Shown here: one piece after another, positions 50,911 through 62,879 of the stretch
How the letters are laid out: the number at the start of each line of letters is the position of its first letter
Position numbering within the stretch: position 1 is the first letter of the stretch
Assembly: GCA_963697205.1 (NCBI GenBank)
Contig: CAVONB010000002.1
Span: forward strand, 310,001-374,000
DNA length: 64,000 nucleotides
Direction: 5' to 3'
Origin: CAVONB01 sp963697205
GTDB taxonomy: Bacteria; Pseudomonadota; Alphaproteobacteria; Rhizobiales; Hyphomicrobiaceae
Program-made: the position numbers and the translations under genes
The notes under the pieces: generated by a model
What the model saw: only the letters and a program-made list of their open reading frames with translations
The model's database searches: none
What the model was told of the DNA's origin: nothing

Positions 50911-51735
50911 TCACCGGCGCGGATTGAACGACCGGTCGTCCGAAGTCTCGCGTATCGCATCACCCGCGGACCGCGCCTGCGGCCGCGCCGCATCGCGCGT
51001 TGCCGACCAGCCCGCAACCGCTGGTGCTGTCCCGCCCGCGCCAGCGTCCAGATCGCTGCGCCGCGCTACGGGCTGCACCGACCCGACCTTCGCCTCACGC
51101 GCGATCTCGGTCCCCGGCGTCGCCTGCGGACAGGGCTCGAACGTGGTGTGCCCGGTCGCGCGATCGCGCCGCAACGTCGCGCATTTGACCGACTGCGACG
51201 GCAGCGACCCCGACGGCAGACCGCCGTGAAGCGTGGTCGCCGGCTTGCCACCGATGCGGACGACCGTGTCGTCCCCCGCCCCGCTCGGCCGCGCCGCATA
51301 GGTCGACGTCCCGGCCTCCGGCTTGAACACCACCGCACCCACGAACGACCAGAACCCGACGAAATGCCAGAACACCACGCCCAGCGCAAAACCGAGCGCG
51401 CCCGCCACGATCGGGCGGCGCCACCACCGCTGCGGCGGCGGCGCGACCGGCACGACAGTCGCCTGGACCGCGCGTGCCGGCGCATGGGACGTTTCGTGCG
51501 CGGCAACCGGGCGCGCATCGCCCGCGGCCCGCGCAGGCCGAAGCCCACCGAGCACACGGTCCCAATCGCTCGGCCGCGCCGACGGTGGTGCACCTGGCAT
51601 GGACGTGAGTGATGGTGGGGGTGGCGGCGGAGGCACGCGGGACACGCGCTGAGCGAGCGGCCGCAGCTTGCCCGCGCGCGGCGGCGGCGCCGTGCGCTGT
51701 TCGATGGCCGGCGGCAAGCGGCTCGGATCGGTCAT
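50911..51735 (-). CDS. Hypothetical protein with Pro-rich head and one membrane segment
   Basis: A 274-residue protein. The cytoplasmic N-terminal 100 residues are Pro/Ala/Arg-rich (SRVPPPPPPPSLTS), then a membrane segment (IVAGALGFALGVVFWHFVGFWSFVGAVVF in outline), then a periplasmic part with two cysteines (VKCATLRRD, EPCPQATPG) and a low-complexity end. The CATLRRDRATGHTT block looks like a small disulfide-closed knot. No family recognised. It could be an adaptor or anchor in the envelope, but there is no direct evidence. Confidence 0.62.
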   Translation of the reverse strand: MTDPSRLPPAIEQRTAPPPRAGKLRPLAQRVSRVPPPPPPPSLTSMPGAPPSARPSDWDRVLGGLRPARAAGDARPVAAHETSHAPARAVQATVVPVAPPPQRWWRRPIVAGALGFALGVVFWHFVGFWSFVGAVVFKPEAGTSTYAARPSGAGDDTVVRIGGKPATTLHGGLPSGSLPSQSVKCATLRRDRATGHTTFEPCPQATPGTEIAREAKVGSVQPVARRSDLDAGAGGTAPAVAGWSATRDAARPQARSAGDAIRETSDDRSFNPRR

Positions 51736-51888
51736 GCGTCCTTTCCAGCGACGAATCGGAAAAACCTGTTCCGATCAGTCTGGAAGAGTCGCCACCGATG
51801 ACAATCCTGCCGCACCCGACAGGTGTGGCCCTTCAGCCTTCATCCACAGCGGCCGGCCGGCCACACAGCCGTCGCGAGCCCGTTGTGC

Positions 51889-52737
51889 TCAGAGCGAGCG
51901 GCCGGTGTTGGGCACCATCCGCGGACCCGGCAGCGGCCCATCCTGGCGGCTGCCGCCCTGGGACGGCTCGCTCCCGCGCATGTTGCGTACGGGCGGCACG
52001 AACATCCGGTTGGCCGAGCACATCCGCCGCTGGTTCTCGTTGCGACCGCATGAGCGCAGCTGTCCATCCTTGGAAAAACAGATGCGGATCTCGCGCAGCC
52101 GATTGCCCGAGCCCCCGCACGAGATCGCCATCATGTCCGGCTTCATCTTCGGATTGGCGCGCAGGAAGTCGGAGACCAGGTCGGCCGGCGCGACCATACG
52201 ATTTTCCATCGGGTTCACGTAGGACGGTGGAATCTCGATCTGCGAGAACAGCCGGCGCGACAGCCCGTAATAGCCTTCCGGCGTCAGCCCCGAGCAGGTG
52301 CCGTGCTTGCGGTACTCGTGAATGACGAGCGCGGGACTGGGCATGATATCGAGCATGCTGTCGATCAGCGGCCGCGGCACGAACGGTTTGCGCCGGCTCG
52401 GGCAGTATTCGGGGTACCCGCGCTCATACTGCGGCCACAGCCCGTGCAGCACGAAGGCGTAACGCCGCCCGTCTGTGCGCTCACACTGCGGATCAGGCGT
52501 CTTGCGATCCTGACTGGAGCAGTAGGTCGGGCTCCACGACAGCACCAGCGCATAGTAGTCGAAATCGCCTGCGCGATGCTCGCGCCGCTCGCCGCGATCC
52601 TGATCGAACATGCGGCCCGACGTGTTCGGCGCACGCTGCGCCTGCGACTCCGGAACGCCGAGACCGGCGGCCACCAGCCCCGCGACCGCGATCCCCATCA
52701 GGCCGCGCGCGACCATGCCGATCCCTCGAGCCCGCAT
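51889..52737 (-). CDS. Ribonuclease T2 family protein, exported
   Basis: A 282-residue secreted RNase T2. Signal peptide (VARGLMGIAVAGLVAAGLG), then the two catalytic sites: FVLHGLWPQ (CAS I) and HEYRKHGTCSG (CAS II), each with its active His, plus YYALVLSWSPTYC upstream. Several cysteines fit the disulfides of the family. The C-terminal 60 residues are Arg/Ser/Pro-rich and not conserved. It would degrade RNA in the periplasm or outside the cell, for scavenging or defence. AGAAGGAC precedes the ATG. Confidence 0.93.
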   Translation of the reverse strand: MRARGIGMVARGLMGIAVAGLVAAGLGVPESQAQRAPNTSGRMFDQDRGERREHRAGDFDYYALVLSWSPTYCSSQDRKTPDPQCERTDGRRYAFVLHGLWPQYERGYPEYCPSRRKPFVPRPLIDSMLDIMPSPALVIHEYRKHGTCSGLTPEGYYGLSRRLFSQIEIPPSYVNPMENRMVAPADLVSDFLRANPKMKPDMMAISCGGSGNRLREIRICFSKDGQLRSCGRNENQRRMCSANRMFVPPVRNMRGSEPSQGGSRQDGPLPGPRMVPNTGRSL

Positions 52738-52847
52738 GTACGTGTCCTTCTCTCGTGCGTTGAACTGTTTGCCGCCCGGTTATGCCGCTCCACCACGGCG
52801 GATGCAAGGCAGGGCGACGTCGGAGCATATCGCGCGCACCCGCCTGC

Positions 52848-53363
52848 TCAGCCCCCGCCCGACCCTGCCGACCGCTCCCGGACCAGCATCCAACTCGGGC
52901 CCTGTACGGCATCGGGCCACACCCGCACCCATCGGAAGCCCGCCTTCTCGTAGGCGCGCACCGCTGCCTCGTTGCGAACCGACACGAACACGCAGACCGC
53001 CATGGCAAGCGTGGTCTGGAACACCTCCGCGACAAGCGCCGACAGCGCCGCCTGCCCGATCCCCTGCCCCCGCTGCGCCCGATCCGCGATGAAGAGATCG
53101 ACGTCCCAGGTGCCGGGTGTCACCTCCGGCGGCAGATCGGCGCCCCACAGCCCCGCATCGACCGCGTGCGCATACCCGATCGCCACACCGTCCAACTCGA
53201 TCATCCGGCACAGCGCCGACAACGAGCCGAGCGCCAGGCGCACCTCCGCCGCCGCCGTCGCCGCCGAGCCCCACCAGCGCTGCACGTCGGGCAGCGCCAA
53301 CCACGCGTCGATACGCGCGCGGTCGCTGCCTATCACGGGCCTAAGGGAAACCGCTCCCGCCAT
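52848..53363 (-). CDS. GNAT-family N-acetyltransferase (AacA4/RimI-like)
   Basis: A 171-residue acetyltransferase. The acetyl-CoA site is RAQRGQGIGQAALSAL (Arg/Gln-x-x-Gly-x-Gly/Ala type), preceded by WDVDLFIADR and followed by VSVRNEAAVRAYEKAGF. The N-terminal RIDAWLALPDVQRWWG is close to the AAC(6')-like subgroup, but the true substrate cannot be told. It follows purH by 11 bases. The ATG at 53363 is chosen; a TTG five codons upstream is the alternative. Confidence 0.85.
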   Translation of the reverse strand: MAGAVSLRPVIGSDRARIDAWLALPDVQRWWGSAATAAAEVRLALGSLSALCRMIELDGVAIGYAHAVDAGLWGADLPPEVTPGTWDVDLFIADRAQRGQGIGQAALSALVAEVFQTTLAMAVCVFVSVRNEAAVRAYEKAGFRWVRVWPDAVQGPSWMLVRERSAGSGGG

Positions 53364-53374
53364 CGCAGTCGCCG

Positions 53375-54995
<1,621 letters not shown>

Positions 54996-55130
54996 GGGGA
55001 GGGTCCGAATCGTCGAGGGGTCTGACTTGCAGCCGCACCCGCTAGCACGAATTTGGGGACCGTTCCATTTTGAGCGGGAGCGACGCACATCGGCCGCCCC
55101 TACCGCCTCATGACCGGGCACCGCCTCTTT

Positions 55131-55231
55131 TCCTCCCCCTTTGAGGGGGGAGGACGGAACGCCACGCTCTTAGGCGGCCCACTTCGACCGCAACCAACAC
55201 CTCGACCGGCCGCCTAAGAGCGTGGCGTTCC
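55131..55231. repeat. Extragenic hairpin pair: 9-bp G/C hairpin followed by a perfect 24-bp inverted repeat
   Basis: A hairpin with a 9-bp stem (TCCTCCCCC at 55131-55139, GGGGGAGGA at 55146-55154) is followed at once by a perfect 24-bp inverted repeat (arms 55156-55179 and 55208-55231, 28-base spacer; the left arm starts GGAACGCCACGCTCTT). The G-rich GGTGGGGGTGACC after the right arm is typical of alphaproteobacterial repetitive extragenic elements. Confidence 0.8.
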
Positions 55232-55361
55232 CAGGTGGGGGTGACCGGTCACGAACTCTCGCCGCCGAGAGCCTGCGCGATCGCTGCCACCACACCCGGC
55301 AGGTTCTCGTACACCTCGCCCGTCCATGGATAATTCGGGACGGCTCCATTAAACTCGCCGC

Positions 55362-56137
55362 CTACCCTGCGCGTGCCTGATCCCCCACCACCACCGCGCC
55401 GCCGTCGACCACCTTCGCGTAGACGCCGAAATCGCTGTGGCGCCAGTGGCGGGTGAGGACGGCGGGGATGGCCATGTCGCGCTGCCCCGTGGCGGGATCG
55501 ACGTTGGTCGCGTCGCAGCGCACGGTCCGGGTGAACACCGTGAGCTTCGCCGCGCCGAGCGTGATGTCGCAGATCGAGCCAGTCGAACTCGGACCACGGC
55601 GCGAGCCCTTCCAGATAGACGTTCGCCCGGAACCGCAGCGGGTCGACCGGCCGCCCAACGGCGCGCTCCACCTCGCGCACCGAGGCGAGGTTGACGATGT
55701 GCAGGCACTTCACCGGCACGTCGGAGAAGCTGTGCCCCTCGGCAGAAACGATCCGTGGCGCCCCGCGCAGCGCGGTCTTCATGTAGGCGGCGATGAACTG
55801 CTCGATCAGCTTGCGTCCGATCGCGGTCGACAGGTTGCCGCGCGCGACCTGCTTCCCGTCGCGCAGGATGGTCAGGGTCTGCGTATCCGGATCGAAGCGG
55901 GACGTCAAGGGTGGCCAGCCGCTCGTCGCGCATCAGCATCAGGAAGTTGATCTTGGCGAGATGCCTGGGCGCCTCCGGGTCGAAGCGGCCGGGCCCGTTC
56001 TCGATGGCGTAGGCGCGGTCGAAGGGGATCGTCTCGCCGGGTTGTAGATCGACCCGTTCGAGGCGCTCCGCCGACATGCCCTTGACCGGATAGCGGTAGA
56101 GGGCGGCGATGCGGCCGGCGTCGGCTGCGTCGATCAT
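55362..56137 (-). pseudogene. MOSC-domain protein (MOSC N-terminal beta-barrel type), reading frame broken by two insertions
   Basis: A 257-residue MOSC protein, related to the molybdenum cofactor sulfurase C-terminal domain; such proteins (YcbX, YiiM, mARC-like) handle sulfur or N-hydroxylated substrates. From the ATG at 56137: IAALYRYPVKGMSAERL and PFDRAYAIENG, then one extra base near 55906 shifts to SAEGHSFSDVPVKCLHIVNL and FRANVYLEGLAPWSEFDWL. A second near 55577 shifts to CDITLGAAKLTVFTRTVRC, TNVDPATGQRD and the stop at 55362. The span minus two bases is exactly 258 codons. The conserved RC.ATNVDPATG block is intact. It is divergent from clpB. Confidence 0.85.
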
Positions 56138-56331
56138 GGCCGGGCCTTGGGTTGGCCGGCGTGCGGCCGGCCGAAGCTGGGGGTGACGTCGGGTGCGCTA
56201 TGCTGCATTGCAGCAGCATCGGCTCTTTCGTGGGTGTCCGCAAGAGCTTGTCGGCGCCCAGCGGCGCGGCGGGCTTTGGTCCCGGGCGACGGCCTGCGCC
56301 CGCCTGCCGCGCCTTGCGCCAGGTCATGGCC

Positions 56332-56362
56332 CTTTTGCTCACGCGCGCGGCACCTATATCAG
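56332..56362 (+). promoter_or_regulatory. Putative RpoH (sigma-32) promoter of clpB
   Basis: CTTT at 56332-56335, 17 bases, then CCTATATCAG at 56353-56362. It differs from the alphaproteobacterial RpoH consensus (CTTG, 17-18 bases, CYTATNTNNG) only in the fourth base of the -35 element. It lies about 130 bases before the clpB ATG in the 354-base gap between the divergent MOSC and clpB genes. Confidence 0.55.
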
Positions 56363-56491
56363 GCGTGTTGCGCGCGTCCGGCGTCCGGTGCCTTCGGGGC
56401 TGGAGCCACGTTCCAACGCAACACAGTCTGACGAACCGGCGTTTCTCATCGTGCCACATGGGCGAGAGCGACGCGCGAAGGAGACGACACA

Positions 56492-59101
<2,610 letters not shown>

Positions 59102-59142
59102 CGCGTTAAGAAACGGTAAACGTCCGTTCCGAAACGAAACGA

Positions 59143-59180
59143 AACCGCGCCGTTGGAAAACGGCGCGGTTATTTTCTTTA
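59143..59180 (+). terminator. Strong rho-independent terminator after clpB
   Basis: A perfect 12-bp stem (AACCGCGCCGTT at 59143-59154, complement at 59159-59170) with a GGAA loop, followed by ATTTTCTTTA. Confidence 0.9.
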
Positions 59181-59289
59181 ACAACCCCTTAATCAATTCA
59201 TTGCACGGCGCCCGACCGCAACCTATACCGGAACGCAGCTTGCATGCGCCTGCTCGTAACTCTTTCGCGCAGCAACCTCGGGGACCGGC

Positions 59290-59436
59290 ATGGACTACGA
59301 TCTCGACAGTGAGACCCGCATGATGCTCGAGGTCGAGCGTCTTGCCCGTCGCGAGGCGAGCGTTTGCCGTCGCATCAAGACCGGTGCGGCTGCATTGCGC
59401 CGCCGCCTTGCCGTGTTTGCCACAACCGGCCGCTGA
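59290..59436 (+). CDS. Small ORF of 48 residues, possibly coding
   Basis: ATG at 59290 to TGA at 59436, starting MDYDLDSETRMMLEVERLAR. The product would be a charged helix: acidic first third, then strongly basic (VCRRIKTGAAALRRRL). A GGGGA motif stands 6-7 bases before the ATG. It lies just after the clpB terminator, so it would need its own promoter, and it ends only 8 bases before the converging MFS gene. Coding is plausible from length, ribosome site and codon pattern, but there is no family support. Confidence 0.45.
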   Translation: MDYDLDSETRMMLEVERLARREASVCRRIKTGAAALRRRLAVFATTGR

Positions 59437-59443
59437 GACCGCT

Positions 59444-60631
59444 TCACTTGTGCCGGTCACGCGACACCAGATAGATCGCCGTCGTCGCCAGCAAGGCGAT
59501 GCCGAATGCCATGTGCAGCCGCGCATAGACGTCGGCATCCGCCAGCCCCTGGCGCTTCAAGGCGTCGACCCAGGCCCCCGAGATCGGCTGCAAAAGTCCC
59601 GCGCCACCGATGAACAGAAAATTGAGGAACGTGATCCCGCGCCCCAGCAGATGCTCTGGAATGAAGGCACGGCCGTGCGCCATCAGCACACCGTATGTCA
59701 TGCCAATCGCGCCGATCGCGGCCAGCAGGATCGTCGTCGCTTCCAGTGAGCCGCCAAGAGGCAGCGACAGCGCGAGAAACGCCAGGCCCGTCACCACGTT
59801 GCCGCCGACCACGATCCACTTGCGCGTGCCGAGCCACTGGTCGAGCGGTCCGTAGGCCAGCGCGCCCAGCGACATCGCCGCCGCCATCACCAGCACGACG
59901 TTGCCCCGCGCCACCGGATCGAGCGCATGGACGTCCGACAGGAACGGCCCGACCCACAGCCCGCGCTCCGCGGCGACGATGCCGTAGCTTGCAAGCGAGA
60001 TCGGAATGAGCGGCCACAGCGCGCGGATTGCGAGCACCTCCCCGAGACCGCCGAGCAGACCGCTCGAGCCGGCCGACTTTTCCAGTCGCGGCGGATCCTT
60101 CACGAACAGCGCAACCAGCAGCGCGGAAACGAGCGTCGCCCCGGCGATGTAGACGAACGCCGCGCGCCAACCGACCGTGCTCGCCGCATAGGCAAGCGGC
60201 GTCGTGCCAAGCAGATTACCGGCCGAGCCGATGCCCAATAGCCACGAGCACAACAGCGCGAAGCGGCTCACCGGATAGATCCGCCCGAATACATAAAGCG
60301 CGCCCATGTAGATCGGCGCGCAGCCGAGCCCGATCAGCCCCATCGCGATCAGGCAGTCCTCGACGCCGCGCGCTTGCGAAAACAGTAGCGCCCCGCCCGC
60401 CGCCGCCAGCATCGCCACCGGCACCGTGCGCCGCGGGCCGATGCGGTCGAGCGCGATCCCGACCGGAAACTGCGCAAGCGCGAACACGACGAACCAGATG
60501 GCCGAGATGTTACCGAGGTCCGCAGGCGACAGCACAAGCTCGCGCGCCAGTTCCGGCGCGATCACCGCCAGGAACGAGCGAAAGAACTGGCTGAGCGTAT
60601 AGGCGATGAGAAAAATGAGAAACGTCTGCAC
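59444..60631 (-). CDS. Major facilitator superfamily transporter
   Basis: A 395-residue permease with 12 predicted helices. The first helix pair has the motif-A-like GIALDRIGPRRTVPV loop, and the second half mirrors it with the GPLDQWLGTRKWIVV loop. It starts with GTG at 60631 at the first helix (QTFLIFLIAYTLSQFF). No catabolic enzymes give a clear substrate; the leftward group of serine hydrolase, bicupin and proA lies upstream, with a 176-base gap to the nearest. Confidence 0.87.
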   Translation of the reverse strand: MQTFLIFLIAYTLSQFFRSFLAVIAPELARELVLSPADLGNISAIWFVVFALAQFPVGIALDRIGPRRTVPVAMLAAAGGALLFSQARGVEDCLIAMGLIGLGCAPIYMGALYVFGRIYPVSRFALLCSWLLGIGSAGNLLGTTPLAYAASTVGWRAAFVYIAGATLVSALLVALFVKDPPRLEKSAGSSGLLGGLGEVLAIRALWPLIPISLASYGIVAAERGLWVGPFLSDVHALDPVARGNVVLVMAAAMSLGALAYGPLDQWLGTRKWIVVGGNVVTGLAFLALSLPLGGSLEATTILLAAIGAIGMTYGVLMAHGRAFIPEHLLGRGITFLNFLFIGGAGLLQPISGAWVDALKRQGLADADVYARLHMAFGIALLATTAIYLVSRDRHK

Positions 60632-60807
60632 GGGCGAGGTCCGTCGTGGGCGGGAGGGTGGCGGTCAACCCCGCACCCCATCAAGCATTAGTCGCTCTGC
60701 CGCGCACCGGCCATCGCTTTCTGTCGGGCTTTGACGGCACCGGGCTCACAGCCAGCCGCGCCCCGCTTCGGCACGCCGCGTGTCGGCCCGCCCGATCGCG
60801 GAACCGG

Positions 60808-61977
60808 CTAGGTCGCCGCCGCGCACGCCGCACGAACGACGGCTTCAGTCCGCTCGCCCACGCTGCGCTGCTCGCTCTGGTAGTTCGACTGGAAAGCCAC
60901 CGCCAGCCGCTGGGACGGCACGGCGAAAGCGCGCGCCCCGCCCGAACCCGAATGGCCGAACGCGTCGTCGCTGGGCCCGAACAGGGCAAAGCCGTCGGGC
61001 GGATTGCGCATGAAACCCATCGCCATCGACATCGGCCGGCCGAGCAGACCCTCCGAAATGTCCGACCATTGCCGCGTCGCCGCCCGCTTTATAGCCTCGC
61101 CCGAAAGGAGCCGCACGCCATCCAGCGTCCCGCCCTCGGCAAGCGTCGCATAGATCCGCGCCATCCCGCGCGCCTCGCCGTGCCCCGCAATCGCGGGAAT
61201 GCCCGACAGCCGGAAGCGGCGGCTCGATTGCTCCTCGGTGCCGAATGGCTTTGGAAAACAGCGCGTCGCCCGCGACATGTTGGAGTCGGGATCGTTCGCC
61301 GCCGCCCGCACGTTGCCCGCCGGATTCGGAACAATGTCGGCACACTGTTCGAGCATCGCCTCTGGCACGCCGAAGAAATAGCGCGCGCCCAGCGGCCCGC
61401 AGATCTCCGCGTGAACGAAATCCTGCACCCGCTGTCCCGTCACGCGCCGCACCACCTCGCCACCCAGGAAACCGATGTTGATGGTGTTGTAGGCACCCTT
61501 GGTCTCGACCGGCCACGCAGGCGCCTGCACCTCGATGACGCGGATCATCTTCTCCCAATCGTAGACGTCGCCGGGCTCCGAAGCATCCGTGCGCCAAACA
61601 CCGCAATTGTGCGAAAGGATGTGGCGCACCTTGATCTCGGCCTTACCGGCCTGCGCGAACTGAGGCCAGTAGGTCGCAACCGGCGCCTCCAGATCGATGA
61701 GCCCCCGGTCAACGAGCATGTGCACGGCCAGCACCGTGATGCTCTTACCGATCGAATACATCAGGCACAGCGTGTCCTCGCCCCACGGCTTCGTGCGCGC
61801 CGCATCGCGAAACCCGCCCCACAGGTCGACGACCTTTTCGCCCTGGTGATAAACGCAGACCGCGCTGCCCAGTTCGTTGCGGCTTGCGAAGTTGGCCTCC
61901 AGCGCCGCACGCACGTCGGCAAAGCGCGGATGGCAGTGCCCGTGAACGGCAGGCGCAGACGAACCGGCAATCGACAT
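60808..61977 (-). CDS. Serine hydrolase of the beta-lactamase/EstB family
   Basis: A 389-residue class C beta-lactamase-like esterase. The nucleophile motif is YSIGKSITV (Ser-x-x-Lys), the second element YNTINIGFLG (Tyr-x-Asn-like), and GHSGSGGARAFAVP near the end takes the place of the third box. Members are mostly esterases or amidases rather than true beta-lactamases. No signal peptide is evident, so it is probably cytoplasmic. The ATG lies 9 bases after the end of the bicupin gene, so these form an operon with proA upstream. Confidence 0.86.
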   Translation of the reverse strand: MSIAGSSAPAVHGHCHPRFADVRAALEANFASRNELGSAVCVYHQGEKVVDLWGGFRDAARTKPWGEDTLCLMYSIGKSITVLAVHMLVDRGLIDLEAPVATYWPQFAQAGKAEIKVRHILSHNCGVWRTDASEPGDVYDWEKMIRVIEVQAPAWPVETKGAYNTINIGFLGGEVVRRVTGQRVQDFVHAEICGPLGARYFFGVPEAMLEQCADIVPNPAGNVRAAANDPDSNMSRATRCFPKPFGTEEQSSRRFRLSGIPAIAGHGEARGMARIYATLAEGGTLDGVRLLSGEAIKRAATRQWSDISEGLLGRPMSMAMGFMRNPPDGFALFGPSDDAFGHSGSGGARAFAVPSQRLAVAFQSNYQSEQRSVGERTEAVVRAACAAAT

Positions 61978-61986
61978 GTCCCGTCC

Positions 61987-62856
61987 CTAACTCTTGAGCT
62001 TGTTGGCCAGATACTCCCAGCGCGCATGCCAGCGCATGCCTTCGCGCTGTGGCGGCTGCGGCGCCTGGATCTCGAGCCAGCGCACGGGCTGCCCCGCCTT
62101 CGGAAAGAAAGCATGCCGCGAGCCGACCGCCGTCCACGCGAAGTCGCCGGGCTCCAGCACGTAGTCGACGCCGTCGAACGTGATGTCGACCCTGCCGTCG
62201 AGCAGAAGGTAGGCTTCCTCGAACGGATGATCGTGATGATTGCACAGGCCGCCGTCCGCGAATTCGATCACGAACATGTTGAAGTGAACGGCGCCGAACT
62301 CTTTGTCCATCAGCATCTTGATGGCAAAGCCGGTGAGATCGCCGTGCACATGCGCGGACGGCGCCATCTGGCCATTGAAATGCGCCGTCTGGCAGGAATG
62401 CCGCGTCCGCGGATCGCGAAAGTCGGCCCCATCGCACGCCGCCGGCCAGTCCGTACCACGAAGGGCGAACACATCCTGCCAGCCGTCCGCCGCCTTCGGC
62501 TGCGGCGCCATCATCTCCACCCAACGCGCCTCGTCCGGCGATGTGTTCCGCATCGTCGCCGCCACGCCTGTGCCGATCAGCGCGAAATCCCCTGCTGCGA
62601 GACGCATCGCCCGCCCGTCGCGCAGAACGTCGAGCGCGCCGTCGAGCACATAGATGCCCGTCTCGTAGGCCGCCACGCACGCCGCGATGTGGCCGCCCGC
62701 CGCAAGCCTGACGAGATCGTAGCCGATGTGTACTGAGCCGAGCGGGCGATGCATGAGCCGCGCGCGCTCTTCGCCTGCGCTGGCACGCCCATGTCCGCCG
62801 CCGCCCCAGACGATGTCGCTCGCCTTCGTCACGCGGTGCAACGGCGCTATCGCCAT
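61987..62856 (-). CDS. Bicupin protein
   Basis: A 289-residue protein with two cupin folds. The first (about 45-125) has VHIGYDLVRLAAGGHI and the GDFALIGTG turn; the second (about 185-270) has the metal-type motif NHHDHPFEEAYLLLDG and EPGDFAWTAVGSRHAFF. The His-rich second cupin looks metal-binding. The two-cupin layout is like that of (S)-ureidoglycine aminohydrolase and some dioxygenases, but I cannot assign one. ATG at 62856 with GAGTGAGG upstream; it starts 23 bases after proA and is followed by the serine hydrolase. Confidence 0.78.
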   Translation of the reverse strand: MAIAPLHRVTKASDIVWGGGGHGRASAGEERARLMHRPLGSVHIGYDLVRLAAGGHIAACVAAYETGIYVLDGALDVLRDGRAMRLAAGDFALIGTGVAATMRNTSPDEARWVEMMAPQPKAADGWQDVFALRGTDWPAACDGADFRDPRTRHSCQTAHFNGQMAPSAHVHGDLTGFAIKMLMDKEFGAVHFNMFVIEFADGGLCNHHDHPFEEAYLLLDGRVDITFDGVDYVLEPGDFAWTAVGSRHAFFPKAGQPVRWLEIQAPQPPQREGMRWHARWEYLANKLKS

Positions 62857-62879
62857 GGTGAGCCTCACTCGATCGCTGA

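Noticed and set aside
60808..61977. Beta-lactamase resistance gene
   Set aside because: It has the fold motifs, but no signal peptide and the EstB-like layout; most such proteins are esterases.
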